Source of the DNA: Vibrio sp. Isolate34 | GTDB lineage: Bacteria; Pseudomonadota; Gammaproteobacteria; Enterobacterales; Vibrionaceae | DNA length: 64,000 bases | Direction of reading: 5' to 3' | NCBI RefSeq assembly: GCF_022397915.1 | Contig: NZ_JAKEUO010000019.1 | Location: 1 to 64,000 of the forward strand | Part shown: one piece after another, positions 9,285-18,900 of the stretch | Layout: every line of letters begins with the position of its first letter | Position numbering within the stretch: position 1 is the first letter of the stretch | Made by a program: the position numbers and the translations under genes | The notes under the pieces: generated by a model | What the model saw: the letters and a program-made list of their open reading frames with translations, nothing else | What the model was told of the DNA's origin: nothing | The model's database searches: none

Positions 9285-10300
9285 GCTGACTCCTCTAATT
9301 TAAAATGTGTTTTTAATGCAGGTGTATCGACCACGGATTGGATCAGATACAAAGGACGATTCTTGGTTTCGATGAAAATACGACCTATGTATTCCCCCAT
9401 CAAACCAATACTCAAAAGTTGAATGCCGCCAAGGGCAAGTTGAACGACCATCATTGATGGGTAACCCGTGATAGGCTCACCAAACATCAGGGTTTTGAAC
9501 ACGATGACCATCCCATACACAAAAGCCGTTAGGGCAACAAGGCCACCGACAGCCGTTGCAATACGCAGTGGTCGAATAGAGAATGAAGTAATGCCATCCA
9601 TCGCTAAGCCAATCAGCTTCAAGTAGTTCCATTTGGTCTCGCCGCAAAAGCGAGCATCGCGCTTAAATTGGATCGTCGCTTGCCTGAACCCCGGCCAAGA
9701 GAAAATGCCTTTCATGTAGCGATTACGTTCAGGAAGTTGATTGATATGGTCAACGACTTCACGGCTCAACAATCTAAAATCACCGACATTTTCAGGAACA
9801 TCGATCTTCGCAGCCACGTTCATGACTTTGTAAAAGCTCGCCGCTGAAAACTTCTTAAACCAGGTTTCACCGTCGCGCTGGCTGCGCTGCATGTTGACGA
9901 CGTCATAGCCTTCGCGCCACTTGGCAACCATTTGTGGGATAAGCTCCGGCGGATCTTGCAGGTCTGCATCTAACAGAATCACCGCTTGTCCGCGACAATG
10001 CTCAAGGCCAGCGCTCATGGCCGACTCTTTACCAAAGTTACGGCTTAAACCAATAACAGAAATTGAGCTGTTGATTGAAGTAAATGAACTCACCAAGTCC
10101 AAGCTGTTGTCTTTACTGCCATCGTCGACATAAACAATTTCGCTCGTGATCGGTAAGCTATCGAGAACCTTAGTCAGGCGAGAGTGAAACTCTTCCAGCA
10201 CCTCTTGTTCATCGTAGAAAGGCACAATGATTGAAAGAGATACCGCAGGTTTAATCTGCGATGTGGATATCTTAGGGCGGCTAATGTGAAGTTCAGACAT
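9281..10300 (-). CDS. GT2 polyprenyl-phosphate glycosyltransferase (GtrB/ArnC-like)
   Basis: A 339-aa protein from the ATG at 10300, which has GGAAG 8 nt upstream. The ATG at 10315 would make that SD part of the coding sequence. The N-terminal GT-A domain has LSIIVPFYDEQEVL, VDDGSKDNS and LLDADLQDPPE, typical of DPM1/GtrB/ArnC. Two C-terminal helices anchor it (ATAVGGLVALTAFVYGMVIVF, and VVQLALGGIQLLSIGLMGEY). It transfers a sugar from a nucleotide donor to a polyprenyl phosphate. Its stop overlaps the start of the GT39 gene by 4 bp, so translation is coupled. Confidence 0.9.
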   Translation of the reverse strand: MSELHISRPKISTSQIKPAVSLSIIVPFYDEQEVLEEFHSRLTKVLDSLPITSEIVYVDDGSKDNSLDLVSSFTSINSSISVIGLSRNFGKESAMSAGLEHCRGQAVILLDADLQDPPELIPQMVAKWREGYDVVNMQRSQRDGETWFKKFSAASFYKVMNVAAKIDVPENVGDFRLLSREVVDHINQLPERNRYMKGIFSWPGFRQATIQFKRDARFCGETKWNYLKLIGLAMDGITSFSIRPLRIATAVGGLVALTAFVYGMVIVFKTLMFGEPITGYPSMMVVQLALGGIQLLSIGLMGEYIGRIFIETKNRPLYLIQSVVDTPALKTHFKLEESA

Positions 10301-10425
10301 AATACGTTCTTCCATTTTTTAATCTGAAGCCAATCTACCCTCCTATAAGTGAAAGTTATGTTATTGACATATTTTTCACGCTCACTCAGGATAATGTTAC
10401 TGTTTATTTCTGTATGAGAATCAAA

Positions 10426-11103
10426 ATGAAGCGAGTTCTATTAGTCGAAGATAACCGTGAAATTGCAGGTGTCTTATTTGATTATTTTGAGTGTATTGGC
10501 ATGGAACTCGATTACGCAGACAACGGTGAACTTGGCCTACAACTCGCGTTGGAAAACTCATTTGATATCATCATATTGGATCTGATGTTGCCAAGAATGG
10601 ACGGCCTCACGGTTTGTAATAAACTGCGAGACCAAGGCAACGCGACACCCATTTTGATGCTGACTGCACTGGATAGCCGAGAAGATATGCTAAATGGCTT
10701 TGAACATGGTGCCGATGATTACCTCACCAAGCCTTTTGATTTGGATATTCTAGAAGCAAGAATGAATGCACTGGTTCGTCGGTACCGCGGAAAGGTCGCC
10801 TCTTCTAAACTTCAGTTCGATGAGCTCACCATAGACCAAAAGACTCGTAAAGCTTACCGCCAAAACAAGTTACTTGTGCTGAACCCAACCACTTACACCA
10901 TACTTGAGATGCTTTGCCAAAACGCACCTGAAGTAGTGACTCGCGAAGATATCTCATACAAGCTCTGGGAAGAAGACGAGCCCAATAACGATGTGTTACG
11001 CAGTCACATCTATCAATTGCGTAATCAACTCGACAAGCCTTTCGACACGCAAATGTTAATCACTGTGCCTAAAGTTGGATTCCGTTTGGAGTCGTCGAAT
11101 TGA
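10426..11103 (+). CDS. OmpR/PhoP-family response regulator
   Basis: 225 aa from the ATG at 10426 (an ATG at 10414 adds four residues). The receiver domain has VEDN, phospho-acceptor Asp52 in IIILDLMLPRMDG, and the conserved Lys in YLTKPFD. A C-terminal winged helix ends in HIYQLRNQLDKPF and VGFRLES. It overlaps the sensor kinase gene by 4 bp. It is divergent from the glycan-modification operon, which suggests, but does not prove, that it controls that operon. Confidence 0.9.
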   Translation: MKRVLLVEDNREIAGVLFDYFECIGMELDYADNGELGLQLALENSFDIIILDLMLPRMDGLTVCNKLRDQGNATPILMLTALDSREDMLNGFEHGADDYLTKPFDLDILEARMNALVRRYRGKVASSKLQFDELTIDQKTRKAYRQNKLLVLNPTTYTILEMLCQNAPEVVTREDISYKLWEEDEPNNDVLRSHIYQLRNQLDKPFDTQMLITVPKVGFRLESSN

Positions 11104-12398
11104 TCCTAAATGTTCTCACAAGCACCAAAACCTTAACCGGCCGCCTTGCGCTTTTCTTTGGGGTAATGGCGGTTATTGTCTCGGTTTTTACCTACATAGT
11201 GTTTATGTCTGCGCTTTATCTATCAGAAGATCGCGTGGGGGAAAGACGTATCTTGATTGATCGAAACTATGCGGTCGAGCAGTTTCAGTCAGGAGAGAAT
11301 GGTAAAATTCGTATCGATGGCCTTACCATGGCATACAATAACATTTCATTCATACCTGCCGAATACCGGAAATACATTGAAGGTAAAGATAGCTTTGTTG
11401 GTGAAGTAGGAGAAGAGCCTGATTCACGTATGGTGTATGTCGGTGAGTATTCTGATGAAGGGGAAACCTATCCAATCATCCTTTTGTCTGAAGTTGACCG
11501 AGTCGAGTTTAGTCATGACGAATTGGTGTACGCAACAACATTCGTTTTAACACTACTTTCCGTTTTGATTTTTAGCTTTGGAGCTTTACTCTATCGATTG
11601 TCGAAACGACTGATTGAGCCTTTTAACTTACTATCCGAGCAACTCGAATCCAATAAGCTTAATCTCAACGAAGAGTTTGGTGTGAGTGATGATGCGGCGG
11701 TGGAATTTCGTCAACTGACTGATCAGCTCAATCAATATCGTCGAGAAATCAATTCGTTAGTCAAACGTGAACAAGCCTTTGCTCGCTATTCAAGCCATGA
11801 ATTGAGAACACCGCTGACAGTTGCTCGCGGAGCGAATAAGCTACTCCTTCGCAGTGAAACAACTGAGTTTCAATCTCGCCAGGTTGAGCGTATCGATGAC
11901 GCCATTGTTCAGATGTCAGAAATGGTCGATGCCTTACTTGGTCTGGTTCGTTATGAAAGAAACAGTGACGATGCACCGCTGCGTTTATTCAGCCAGCAAG
12001 AGCTAGAGACAATCGTTTCGAAAAACTCGCTACAGGCAGACGAGAAGGAAGTCGAGATAACCTTACAAGTTCAATCAGAACCCACCATTCAAGCCACCAG
12101 CGCGATCATGAATATGTTGGTCGGAAACTTGTTGAGAAACGCGATTGCAGCCACCAATAGCGGTACAGTAACGGTAATCCTTTCACAAGGCTGTCTTGTT
12201 ATTGAAGACCAAGGCGAAGGCCTGCAGGAACAATACAATCCGAATGGACACGGGCTAGGTTTGTTGATTGTCGATGACTTGTGTCAGCGTTTTGATTGGG
12301 ACTTTGAATTGTTCAATCGCAGCTGTGGTGGATGCACAGCCAAGATCACTTTTCAAACCGATTCATCTGCATCAATATCGAACGAAAACTTGATTTAG
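11100..12398 (+). CDS. Sensor histidine kinase partner of the upstream response regulator
   Basis: 432 aa from a TTG start overlapping the regulator stop (TTGA). It has one N-terminal membrane helix (about residues 20-40), a periplasmic sensor of about 100 residues, and a second helix (about 142-163). A HAMP-like linker follows, then the H-box RYSSHELRTPLTVARG and an ATPase domain with NLLRNAIAAT (N box) and GHGLGLLIV (G box). The sensed signal is not evident. With the neighbouring lipid/glycan genes, envelope stress or cationic peptides would be reasonable guesses. Confidence 0.9.
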   Translation: MILNVLTSTKTLTGRLALFFGVMAVIVSVFTYIVFMSALYLSEDRVGERRILIDRNYAVEQFQSGENGKIRIDGLTMAYNNISFIPAEYRKYIEGKDSFVGEVGEEPDSRMVYVGEYSDEGETYPIILLSEVDRVEFSHDELVYATTFVLTLLSVLIFSFGALLYRLSKRLIEPFNLLSEQLESNKLNLNEEFGVSDDAAVEFRQLTDQLNQYRREINSLVKREQAFARYSSHELRTPLTVARGANKLLLRSETTEFQSRQVERIDDAIVQMSEMVDALLGLVRYERNSDDAPLRLFSQQELETIVSKNSLQADEKEVEITLQVQSEPTIQATSAIMNMLVGNLLRNAIAATNSGTVTVILSQGCLVIEDQGEGLQEQYNPNGHGLGLLIVDDLCQRFDWDFELFNRSCGGCTAKITFQTDSSASISNENLI

Positions 12399-12449
12399 TT
12401 GGTTTACAGCCGCCTCTGGCTACTAGATACTCGTCCGTCCTATTTGATT

Positions 12450-12482
12450 TAAAAATGCTGGCTCTTTAGTCAGCATTTTGTT
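12450..12482 (+). terminator. Terminator after the two-component system
   Basis: Stem AAAATGCTG / CAGCATTTT with a 10-nt loop and a short T-run. Confidence 0.75.
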
Positions 12483-12490
12483 TAAGTGCG

Positions 12491-13420
12491 ATGAAACTAA
12501 ATAATAGCCCTGTAACTCAGCATCAATTTAACGACCACACCTTTTTCTTAAAGCGTGACGATCAGCTTCACTCCCATTTTTGCGGCAACAAAGCCCGTAA
12601 ATTCATGAAGCTGCTGGAAGACGATCACCCAAAAACCACCACCTTGATCAGCTATGGTTCTGCGCAGGCGAACTCTCTGTTCTCACTCTCCGCACTTACA
12701 AAAATTAAAGGCTGGACGCTTGAGTTTTACGTCGACCACCTCCCTCAATGGCTACAAGAACGTCCTATCGGTAATTACCGTGGTGCGATTGACCTTGGGG
12801 CTAAGGTTATTTCCGTCAAAGAGACGGGCTCTGAACTTCATCCACAAGAGTATATAGATCAAGTAAGACAACCTGACTCCCATTGCATTGTATTACCTGA
12901 AGGTGGACGCTCTCAGCTTGCTGAGTATGGTGTTAAGCAATTGGCAATGGAAATACTGAGCTGGACTCGCTTCGAAAACCAACACGATTTTGTGGTTGCA
13001 CTGCCCGCGGGCACAGGCAGTACTGCCCTGTACCTTCATAAGCATTTAAAACTGCACAACATCCCAGTGTTAACCTGTGCTTGTGTTGGTGGCAGCGACT
13101 ATTTAACGCAACAATTTAATGAGCTAGGTGAAACCGATCACCCACAGATTTTATCGCTCGAAACCAAACACCACTTTGGAAAATTGTATCAACAGGACTA
13201 TCAAACTTGGTTGGATCTGCAAGAGCAAACCGACATCGAGTTTGACCTGCTTTACGACCCATTGATGTGGCAATGCTTAGAAAAATGGCAACAAGATAAC
13301 CCAACCAAAACCATTATCTACATTCACCAAGGTGGCATCTTAGGTAACGAATCGATGTTGCCACGCTATCAGCGAAAATATCCGGATATGTGCCTTAGCA
13401 CGACCAACGCTTCCTGGTAA
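12491..13420 (+). CDS. PLP-dependent deaminase / D-cysteine desulfhydrase-like protein
   Basis: A 309-aa fold-type II PLP enzyme of the 1-aminocyclopropane-1-carboxylate deaminase/D-cysteine desulfhydrase family. The N-terminus has FFLKRDDQLHSHFCGNKARKF with the expected PLP-binding lysine in NKARK. The SYGSAQANSLFSLSAL segment and the glycine-rich PAGTGSTALYL phosphate loop are also present. Family members deaminate ACC or desulfurate D-cysteine. The substrate here is undetermined. It starts just after a terminator, so it has its own promoter or depends on readthrough. Confidence 0.82.
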   Translation: MKLNNSPVTQHQFNDHTFFLKRDDQLHSHFCGNKARKFMKLLEDDHPKTTTLISYGSAQANSLFSLSALTKIKGWTLEFYVDHLPQWLQERPIGNYRGAIDLGAKVISVKETGSELHPQEYIDQVRQPDSHCIVLPEGGRSQLAEYGVKQLAMEILSWTRFENQHDFVVALPAGTGSTALYLHKHLKLHNIPVLTCACVGGSDYLTQQFNELGETDHPQILSLETKHHFGKLYQQDYQTWLDLQEQTDIEFDLLYDPLMWQCLEKWQQDNPTKTIIYIHQGGILGNESMLPRYQRKYPDMCLSTTNASW

Positions 13421-13483
13421 TTGCATCCCGTCACACCTAGCTCTGGATATGCAAATTTCCGTAATCTAAGAACACCGTCATAC

Positions 13484-13513
13484 AGCCATCACACTTCATC
13501 GTGATGGCTGTTT
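13484..13513 (+). terminator. Terminator after the PLP-enzyme gene
   Basis: Perfect 9-bp stem AGCCATCAC / GTGATGGCT with an 8-nt loop and a short T-tract. Confidence 0.65.
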
Positions 13514-13638
13514 GAGCATTCCCCCTTCATCTTGCACCTCTACGCTTACACTTCAAATTAGAAACAGAAATCTGGCGAGAATCATCGTGTTATCTATACT
13601 TTCGATTGGAACGTCATTGTCATCTAAAGGAATAACGC

Positions 13639-14376
13639 ATGCGAAAACTCACTACACTCGGCCTGTTTTCAGTTTTACTACCCTTTTCAGCAATTTCTGG
13701 AGAAAACGTTACTTACCAAGTCGACGGAATGGACTACGAAGGTTATTGGAGTGAAGCCAGTGACCAAGCGCCTCTGGTGCTGCTAATACACGATTGGGAT
13801 GGCTTAACGGATTACGAAAAGAAGCGTTCTGAGATGCTCAACGAACTCGGTTACAACGTGTTCGCCATCGACCTATTTGGTAAAGGCATTCGCCCAACCG
13901 AAGTGAAAGACAAAAAGCAACACACAGGCGAGCTGTACAAGGACCGAGAGAAAATGCGTGCGCTGCTCAACGCTGGAGCCATGGAAGCGAAAAGACTTGG
14001 CGGCAACTTAGATAATAACGTGATGATGGGATACTGCTTTGGCGGAGCTGCTGTATTGGAAGCGGCTCGTGCTGGAATTCCTTCGAAGGCTTATGTCACC
14101 TTCCATGGCGGTTTATCAACACCGAAAGGCCAAGACTACTCGCAGACTAAGGCTCCGGTTGTCGTGTTCCACGGAACGGCTGATACCATGATTTCAATGC
14201 AAGATTTTGGCAACCTTGCCGCTGAACTTGAAACGACCAAAGTTCCACATGAAATGATCACCTACAGTGGCGCTCCCCATGCGTTTACCGTGTTCGGCTC
14301 CAATAATTACCAAAATGAAGCTGACCAAAAATCGTGGGAAAGATTCACGCATGTGTTAGAAACCACTACCCGATAA
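13639..14376 (+). CDS. Exported dienelactone hydrolase family protein
   Basis: 245 aa with an N-terminal signal peptide (about residues 1-20, MRKLTTLGLFSVLLPFSAISG). An alpha/beta-hydrolase domain follows. The nucleophile elbow GYCFGG carries a cysteine, as in dienelactone hydrolases. The acid is in FHGTADTMIS and the histidine in GAPHAFTVF. AAGG-type SD lies just upstream. The periplasmic location and the lack of aromatic-degradation neighbours make true dienelactone hydrolysis unlikely, so the substrate is open. Confidence 0.85.
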   Translation: MRKLTTLGLFSVLLPFSAISGENVTYQVDGMDYEGYWSEASDQAPLVLLIHDWDGLTDYEKKRSEMLNELGYNVFAIDLFGKGIRPTEVKDKKQHTGELYKDREKMRALLNAGAMEAKRLGGNLDNNVMMGYCFGGAAVLEAARAGIPSKAYVTFHGGLSTPKGQDYSQTKAPVVVFHGTADTMISMQDFGNLAAELETTKVPHEMITYSGAPHAFTVFGSNNYQNEADQKSWERFTHVLETTTR

Positions 14377-14398
14377 GCCGTAACACTTAAACCAAATC

Positions 14399-14426
14399 AG
14401 CCCATGCTTAATAATAAACATGGGCT
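14399..14426. terminator. Possible shared terminator between the DLH gene and dadA
   Basis: 8-bp inverted repeat AGCCCATG / CATGGGCT in the convergent gap. It has no strong T-run, so the call is weak. Confidence 0.4.
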
Positions 14427-14454
14427 AATTCGTATGACCAAGTCTTTTGATGAA

Positions 14455-15708
14455 CTACATGTAACGATGGATACTCAAGTCGTCTGCTTTTATATCGCAA
14501 TCCGAGCCACTGACCACACTCGCTAATAGCTTTCCTGAACCACATGCCATCGTCCAACCCAACGTCCCGTGACCAGTATTGGTAAACAGATTCTTAATCG
14601 GTGTTTTGCCGATGATAGGTGTGCCATCTGGCGTCATCGGCCTTAAACCTGTCCAGTATTCTGCCTTCGAGAAATCACCCGAATGTGGGAAAAGATCTTT
14701 TATCACCATATCAATCGTAGCTTTACGTTTTTCTGGAATCAGGTAATTGAAACCTGCAAGCTCTGCAGTCCCTGCAATACGAATTCGGTCGTCGAAGCGA
14801 GTCATCGCTACCTTGTAGGTCTCATCCATAACCGTTGAAGTTGGTGACTTTTCCGCACTCACGATCGGCAATGTCAGAGAATAACCCTTCACGGGATATA
14901 CAGGGATAGATAAATCGACTTGCTTGAGCAGTTCACGAGAATAGCTTCCCGAAGCCACCACATAAGCGTCCGCTCTGAATTCACCTTGGGTTGTCATAAT
15001 GCTTTTTATGGTTTGGTTCTGATGATTCAAACTCACCACTTCAGTATCAAACGCGAACTGAACGCCAAGCTTCTTAGCTTTTTCGGTCAAAGCTAAACAG
15101 AACTGATGGCAATCACCCGTTTCATCATGAGGTAAGTATAAACCGCCCACCAGCTTATCTTTCACGTCCGCCAAACCCGGTTCCACCGAAAGACACTGAT
15201 CAACACCAAACAACGAGTGTTCGATTCCGCTCTCTGTTAGTAGCTTCATATCCTGCTGAATCGCGTCCAGTTGCTTTTCGTTTCTGAAGACTTGTAGCGT
15301 GCCTTTCTGCCTACCTTCATAAGCCAACTCTTCAGTGGTTCTTAGATGAGTGAGGCAGTCTCGACTGTAGTTTGCCACTCTTAACATGCGTGACTTATTC
15401 ACAGCATATTTGGCTTCGTTACAGTTGGCGAGCATCTTGGTCGCCCAAGAAACTAATTCAGGGGAAAGTGACGGCTTCACTTTTAGTGGCGCATGCTCTT
15501 GAGTAAGCCACTTCATCGCCTTCAACGGAATACCAGGAGCTGCCCATGGTGAAGAATAACCGTAAGAAATTTGCCCGGCATTCGCAAAACTGGTTTCTTT
15601 ACCACTACTATCCTGGCGGTCGATAACCGTCACCGAGTGGCCCTCTTTCGCCAGATACCATGCGCTGGTCAACCCAATAACGCCGCTACCAATTACAATT
15701 ACTTCCAT
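14455..15708 (-). CDS. dadA: D-amino acid dehydrogenase, small subunit type
   Basis: 417 aa. The N-terminal Rossmann FAD site reads VIVIGSGVIGLTSAWYLAKEG with an acidic VIDR end. The DAO-type core includes SYGYSSPWAAPGIP, GLYLPHDETGDCHQF and the C-terminal GLRPMTPDGTPIIG and NTGHGTLGWTMACGSG. These are DadA features. The enzyme oxidises D-amino acids (chiefly D-alanine) to keto acids and passes electrons to the respiratory chain. No racemase gene (dadX) is adjacent. Confidence 0.92.
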   Translation of the reverse strand: MEVIVIGSGVIGLTSAWYLAKEGHSVTVIDRQDSSGKETSFANAGQISYGYSSPWAAPGIPLKAMKWLTQEHAPLKVKPSLSPELVSWATKMLANCNEAKYAVNKSRMLRVANYSRDCLTHLRTTEELAYEGRQKGTLQVFRNEKQLDAIQQDMKLLTESGIEHSLFGVDQCLSVEPGLADVKDKLVGGLYLPHDETGDCHQFCLALTEKAKKLGVQFAFDTEVVSLNHQNQTIKSIMTTQGEFRADAYVVASGSYSRELLKQVDLSIPVYPVKGYSLTLPIVSAEKSPTSTVMDETYKVAMTRFDDRIRIAGTAELAGFNYLIPEKRKATIDMVIKDLFPHSGDFSKAEYWTGLRPMTPDGTPIIGKTPIKNLFTNTGHGTLGWTMACGSGKLLASVVSGSDCDIKADDLSIHRYM

Positions 15709-15930
15709 TCTCTTCCCCTAATATCCGACACAACAAAATGTGTCGAACACTGCTGTTTGTTTCAAACTACTTTCGTTAATAATTTGTAACTTATTCAGCA
15801 CGTGTTGACTTAACAATGCATACAGTGTTGATAAAAAATCAATTCACGAGTAAATCTGAATATGAGTTTGGGAAGTGTGACATTGGGGAGGTTATCGAGC
15901 GATCTGATAATTAGTGAAAGTTTACTTACA

Positions 15931-15965
15931 AAAATATAAAGAAAGCGACTCTCTTGAGCCGCTTT
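15931..15965 (-). terminator. Terminator after bcsC
   Basis: On the minus strand, stem AAAGCGGCTC / GAGTCGCTTT (one G-U pair), 4-nt loop, then a T-rich tract. Confidence 0.65.
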
Positions 15966-15986
15966 GGGATTGTTTAGTCTTGGTTT

Positions 15987-18900
15987 CTAGTAAAAATCAC
16001 TGTACAGGATTGGCGTTGCAGGAGGAACCTCAATAGGTTGCCAACGGTCATTGAAGGTATATTTGGCATACAACATAAAATGGTTCGGTGTGTAAAACTC
16101 CGAGCGCTGTAAATCCAGTAATGCACCTAAATACCAACGCTTACTCACGCGCTTTTCAACAGCTGCTTGAAAAGAAGAACCAAAGCCCCCACCCGATTCA
16201 GACGTACCATTTGGGCTCAGGTAAGGTGCATCTTCTTGCGTCCATGAATTGGAAATAGAGCCACTTAATAAATATGACCAAGTGTTGTCGTATCGACCGT
16301 AGTAATTAACAGGTAACGAAACCGACAGATAACTTTGCGGGCTGTAATAACCACCATGGCCCAGCGAATACTCACCAAGATTTTTATCATACCCAAGATA
16401 AATCAGGTTTGTTCCGATACTCAAACGCTCGTGATCGTTAGAGATCAACTTGTAATAAGCCCCACCAAGAACACCAAGTCGATTGTTATCCTCGACATTT
16501 TCACCCGTTAGCGTGTGATATTGAAGGCTGCTCCAAAAACCGTAAGGCCCTCCAATATCCCAACTGGTATTAAACTTAACTCCCGTTCTTACAACTCCCC
16601 CCCACTTAGTTCCCTCTATATCGGGAGTACCAGAAGGAACTAACATTCCCGCGTAAGAGAGTGTACTGCTTGTTTCTGGACGACGAGAGGCAACTGCGGT
16701 CCAGCCGAACTGCCCTAAGTCACCCTCAATACTGACACCACCAACCAAAGTCGTGTGGTCAAAACCTACTGGTGTTGTACCAATATCAGCACTCCAGTTT
16801 TTAGCTTGCCAACCAACACCCAAACCCAAACCTGATGAGCTATCTTGGAACTGTTTGCCTGATGAATTCGATGATTTGTCATAATATTCAAGGTTACCTG
16901 AATCAATTGATACATAGTCGGCTCTAAGCAACAGGTGGCCTTCCCATTCTTCAATAGGCAACCTAGCTTCAATCGGTACTTGATTTGATTGATTTTGACC
17001 ATCCCGAGCACTGTAATCCCAACCAATAATAATGTGACCATCACTACGGTCATGTAACGCATCTAAATCCGATTTTACGTTTCGTGTTAACCAATAATCA
17101 TCACTTTCATTGTACAAATCTCGTAGCGACGGAGTTGGTGTTTCTAAAGTGCCTTGTTGACTCGTTTTTTCTATTCGGTCACTGTTCAATGCTTGATAAG
17201 CTCTCTCTTCCGCTAGTGACCACTGGCGATTTTTCATCGCAATTGCCATACCGTCTCGGTATTCAAGCGCGCCCGCATCTGCCTTAGTATCTAGTAATGC
17301 GTTGAGCTGATTTGCATCTTGCACATTACCTTGCTGATTGAATACATTCGCCGTTGTCATCAATTGTGATGCCGATAACACGTCAGCCTTTTGGCTTAGA
17401 ATAGGACGATATTGGTCATAGACAGCGGTATCTCCACTCATAGCACTGGTACGCAGCATACCAATTTCAGCTTGGGTTTTGTAAGGTTCAGGCTCTGACA
17501 ATACCCGACTGTAAAGCGCTAAAGAACGATCTAAGTTTTCATTTTCTAGCATTAAGTCAGCCTCAGACAAAATACGTCGAGTTCTGAGTTCATCAAACTG
17601 TATAAATTCTGATGCAGTAAATTCTTGCGCATCAAAACTCGGAGCCAATCCATTAAACCAAGTATCAAAATCTTCAAATTTATTCAAATTAACCATCAAC
17701 CCACCATAAGCGAGCTGCTCATCAGTAGAGATAAATGAAGACGAATCAATGCTCCTGTAAATCCTATCCGCCTCTTTGGTTTCACCAACATCAACCCAAG
17801 CGCTAGCAATACGAGATAATGGTTGAACTTGACCTTGATATTGGACTTCTAGATCCCTTAATTTTTCTGAGACCGATTTAGGTGATTGCTGGTAACGTAT
17901 TTCGATACCCTGAAGCTCAGAGTCTAACTTTAACCGGGTAAGGTTTCGCTGCATGGAGTCGGTTATATCTTGTTGTGGAACACTTTCTAGTTCAACAATG
18001 GCTTGGGCAACTCTCAAGCTCTGTGCAAGATACAGTGCATAAGCGAACTTCATTTCAGGATCTGAGGTATCTTTTGCCCAACCTTCCATCAATTGATCTG
18101 CACGGGGTTTATTCCCCATAGAACGAACAACACCTGCAATATCTAATCTAAGCCAAGGAGAACCCGGATTTAATTTGATTAGCGCTTCGACAGATTCAGC
18201 CATCACCTTGTCATCATTATTAGCAATGGCGTCTCTTAAGCGAATCAGGATAATCTCAGAATCAATACTGCTAATTTTATCTTCAACCACTAACTTCTGG
18301 GCTGAGGAGTATTGGTTAGCCACTTCTCTAGCTTCATGCCAATTCCCTTGATAAATCTCAACGTCAAGTCTTCCACGCAATGCCGAACCATTCAGCGAAT
18401 CAAGCGACAAAGCCTGTGAGTAAGCCTTGTCAGCGGACGAATACTTTTTTTCCTCAAGGAAGAGAGCGCCTAGAGCGACAAAAGCATATGGTTGTGTATT
18501 ATCTAGCGCTATCGCCTTACGGTATAATCGTTCAGCGTCTCCAAGTTCTCCTCTGGCTAACTGGAGATCTCCCTGATCTAAATATGCCCAATACTGAGAT
18601 GTTTCAACCAACGTAGTCCATTTAGAAGAAGTATCTGGGTTCTTATCCAATAATTGAGCTTGCTTGAAATACTCAAGTGCTTTTTGTTGTTGCCCCTTTC
18701 GCAGATAGACTTTCCCCATCCCGCCTAAAATCTCCGGATCATTGGGACGCGTGGTAATGGCATAACGCAACTGCGCTTCTGCTTGATCGGTTTTTCCCAG
18801 TTCGAGCAACTCTAACCCTTTTAGCTTTGCTAGGTAAGTAGGATCTTTACGTAACTCTTGTTCTTGGATCCAACGCTTCCTAGCCGCTTGATTTGCTTTT

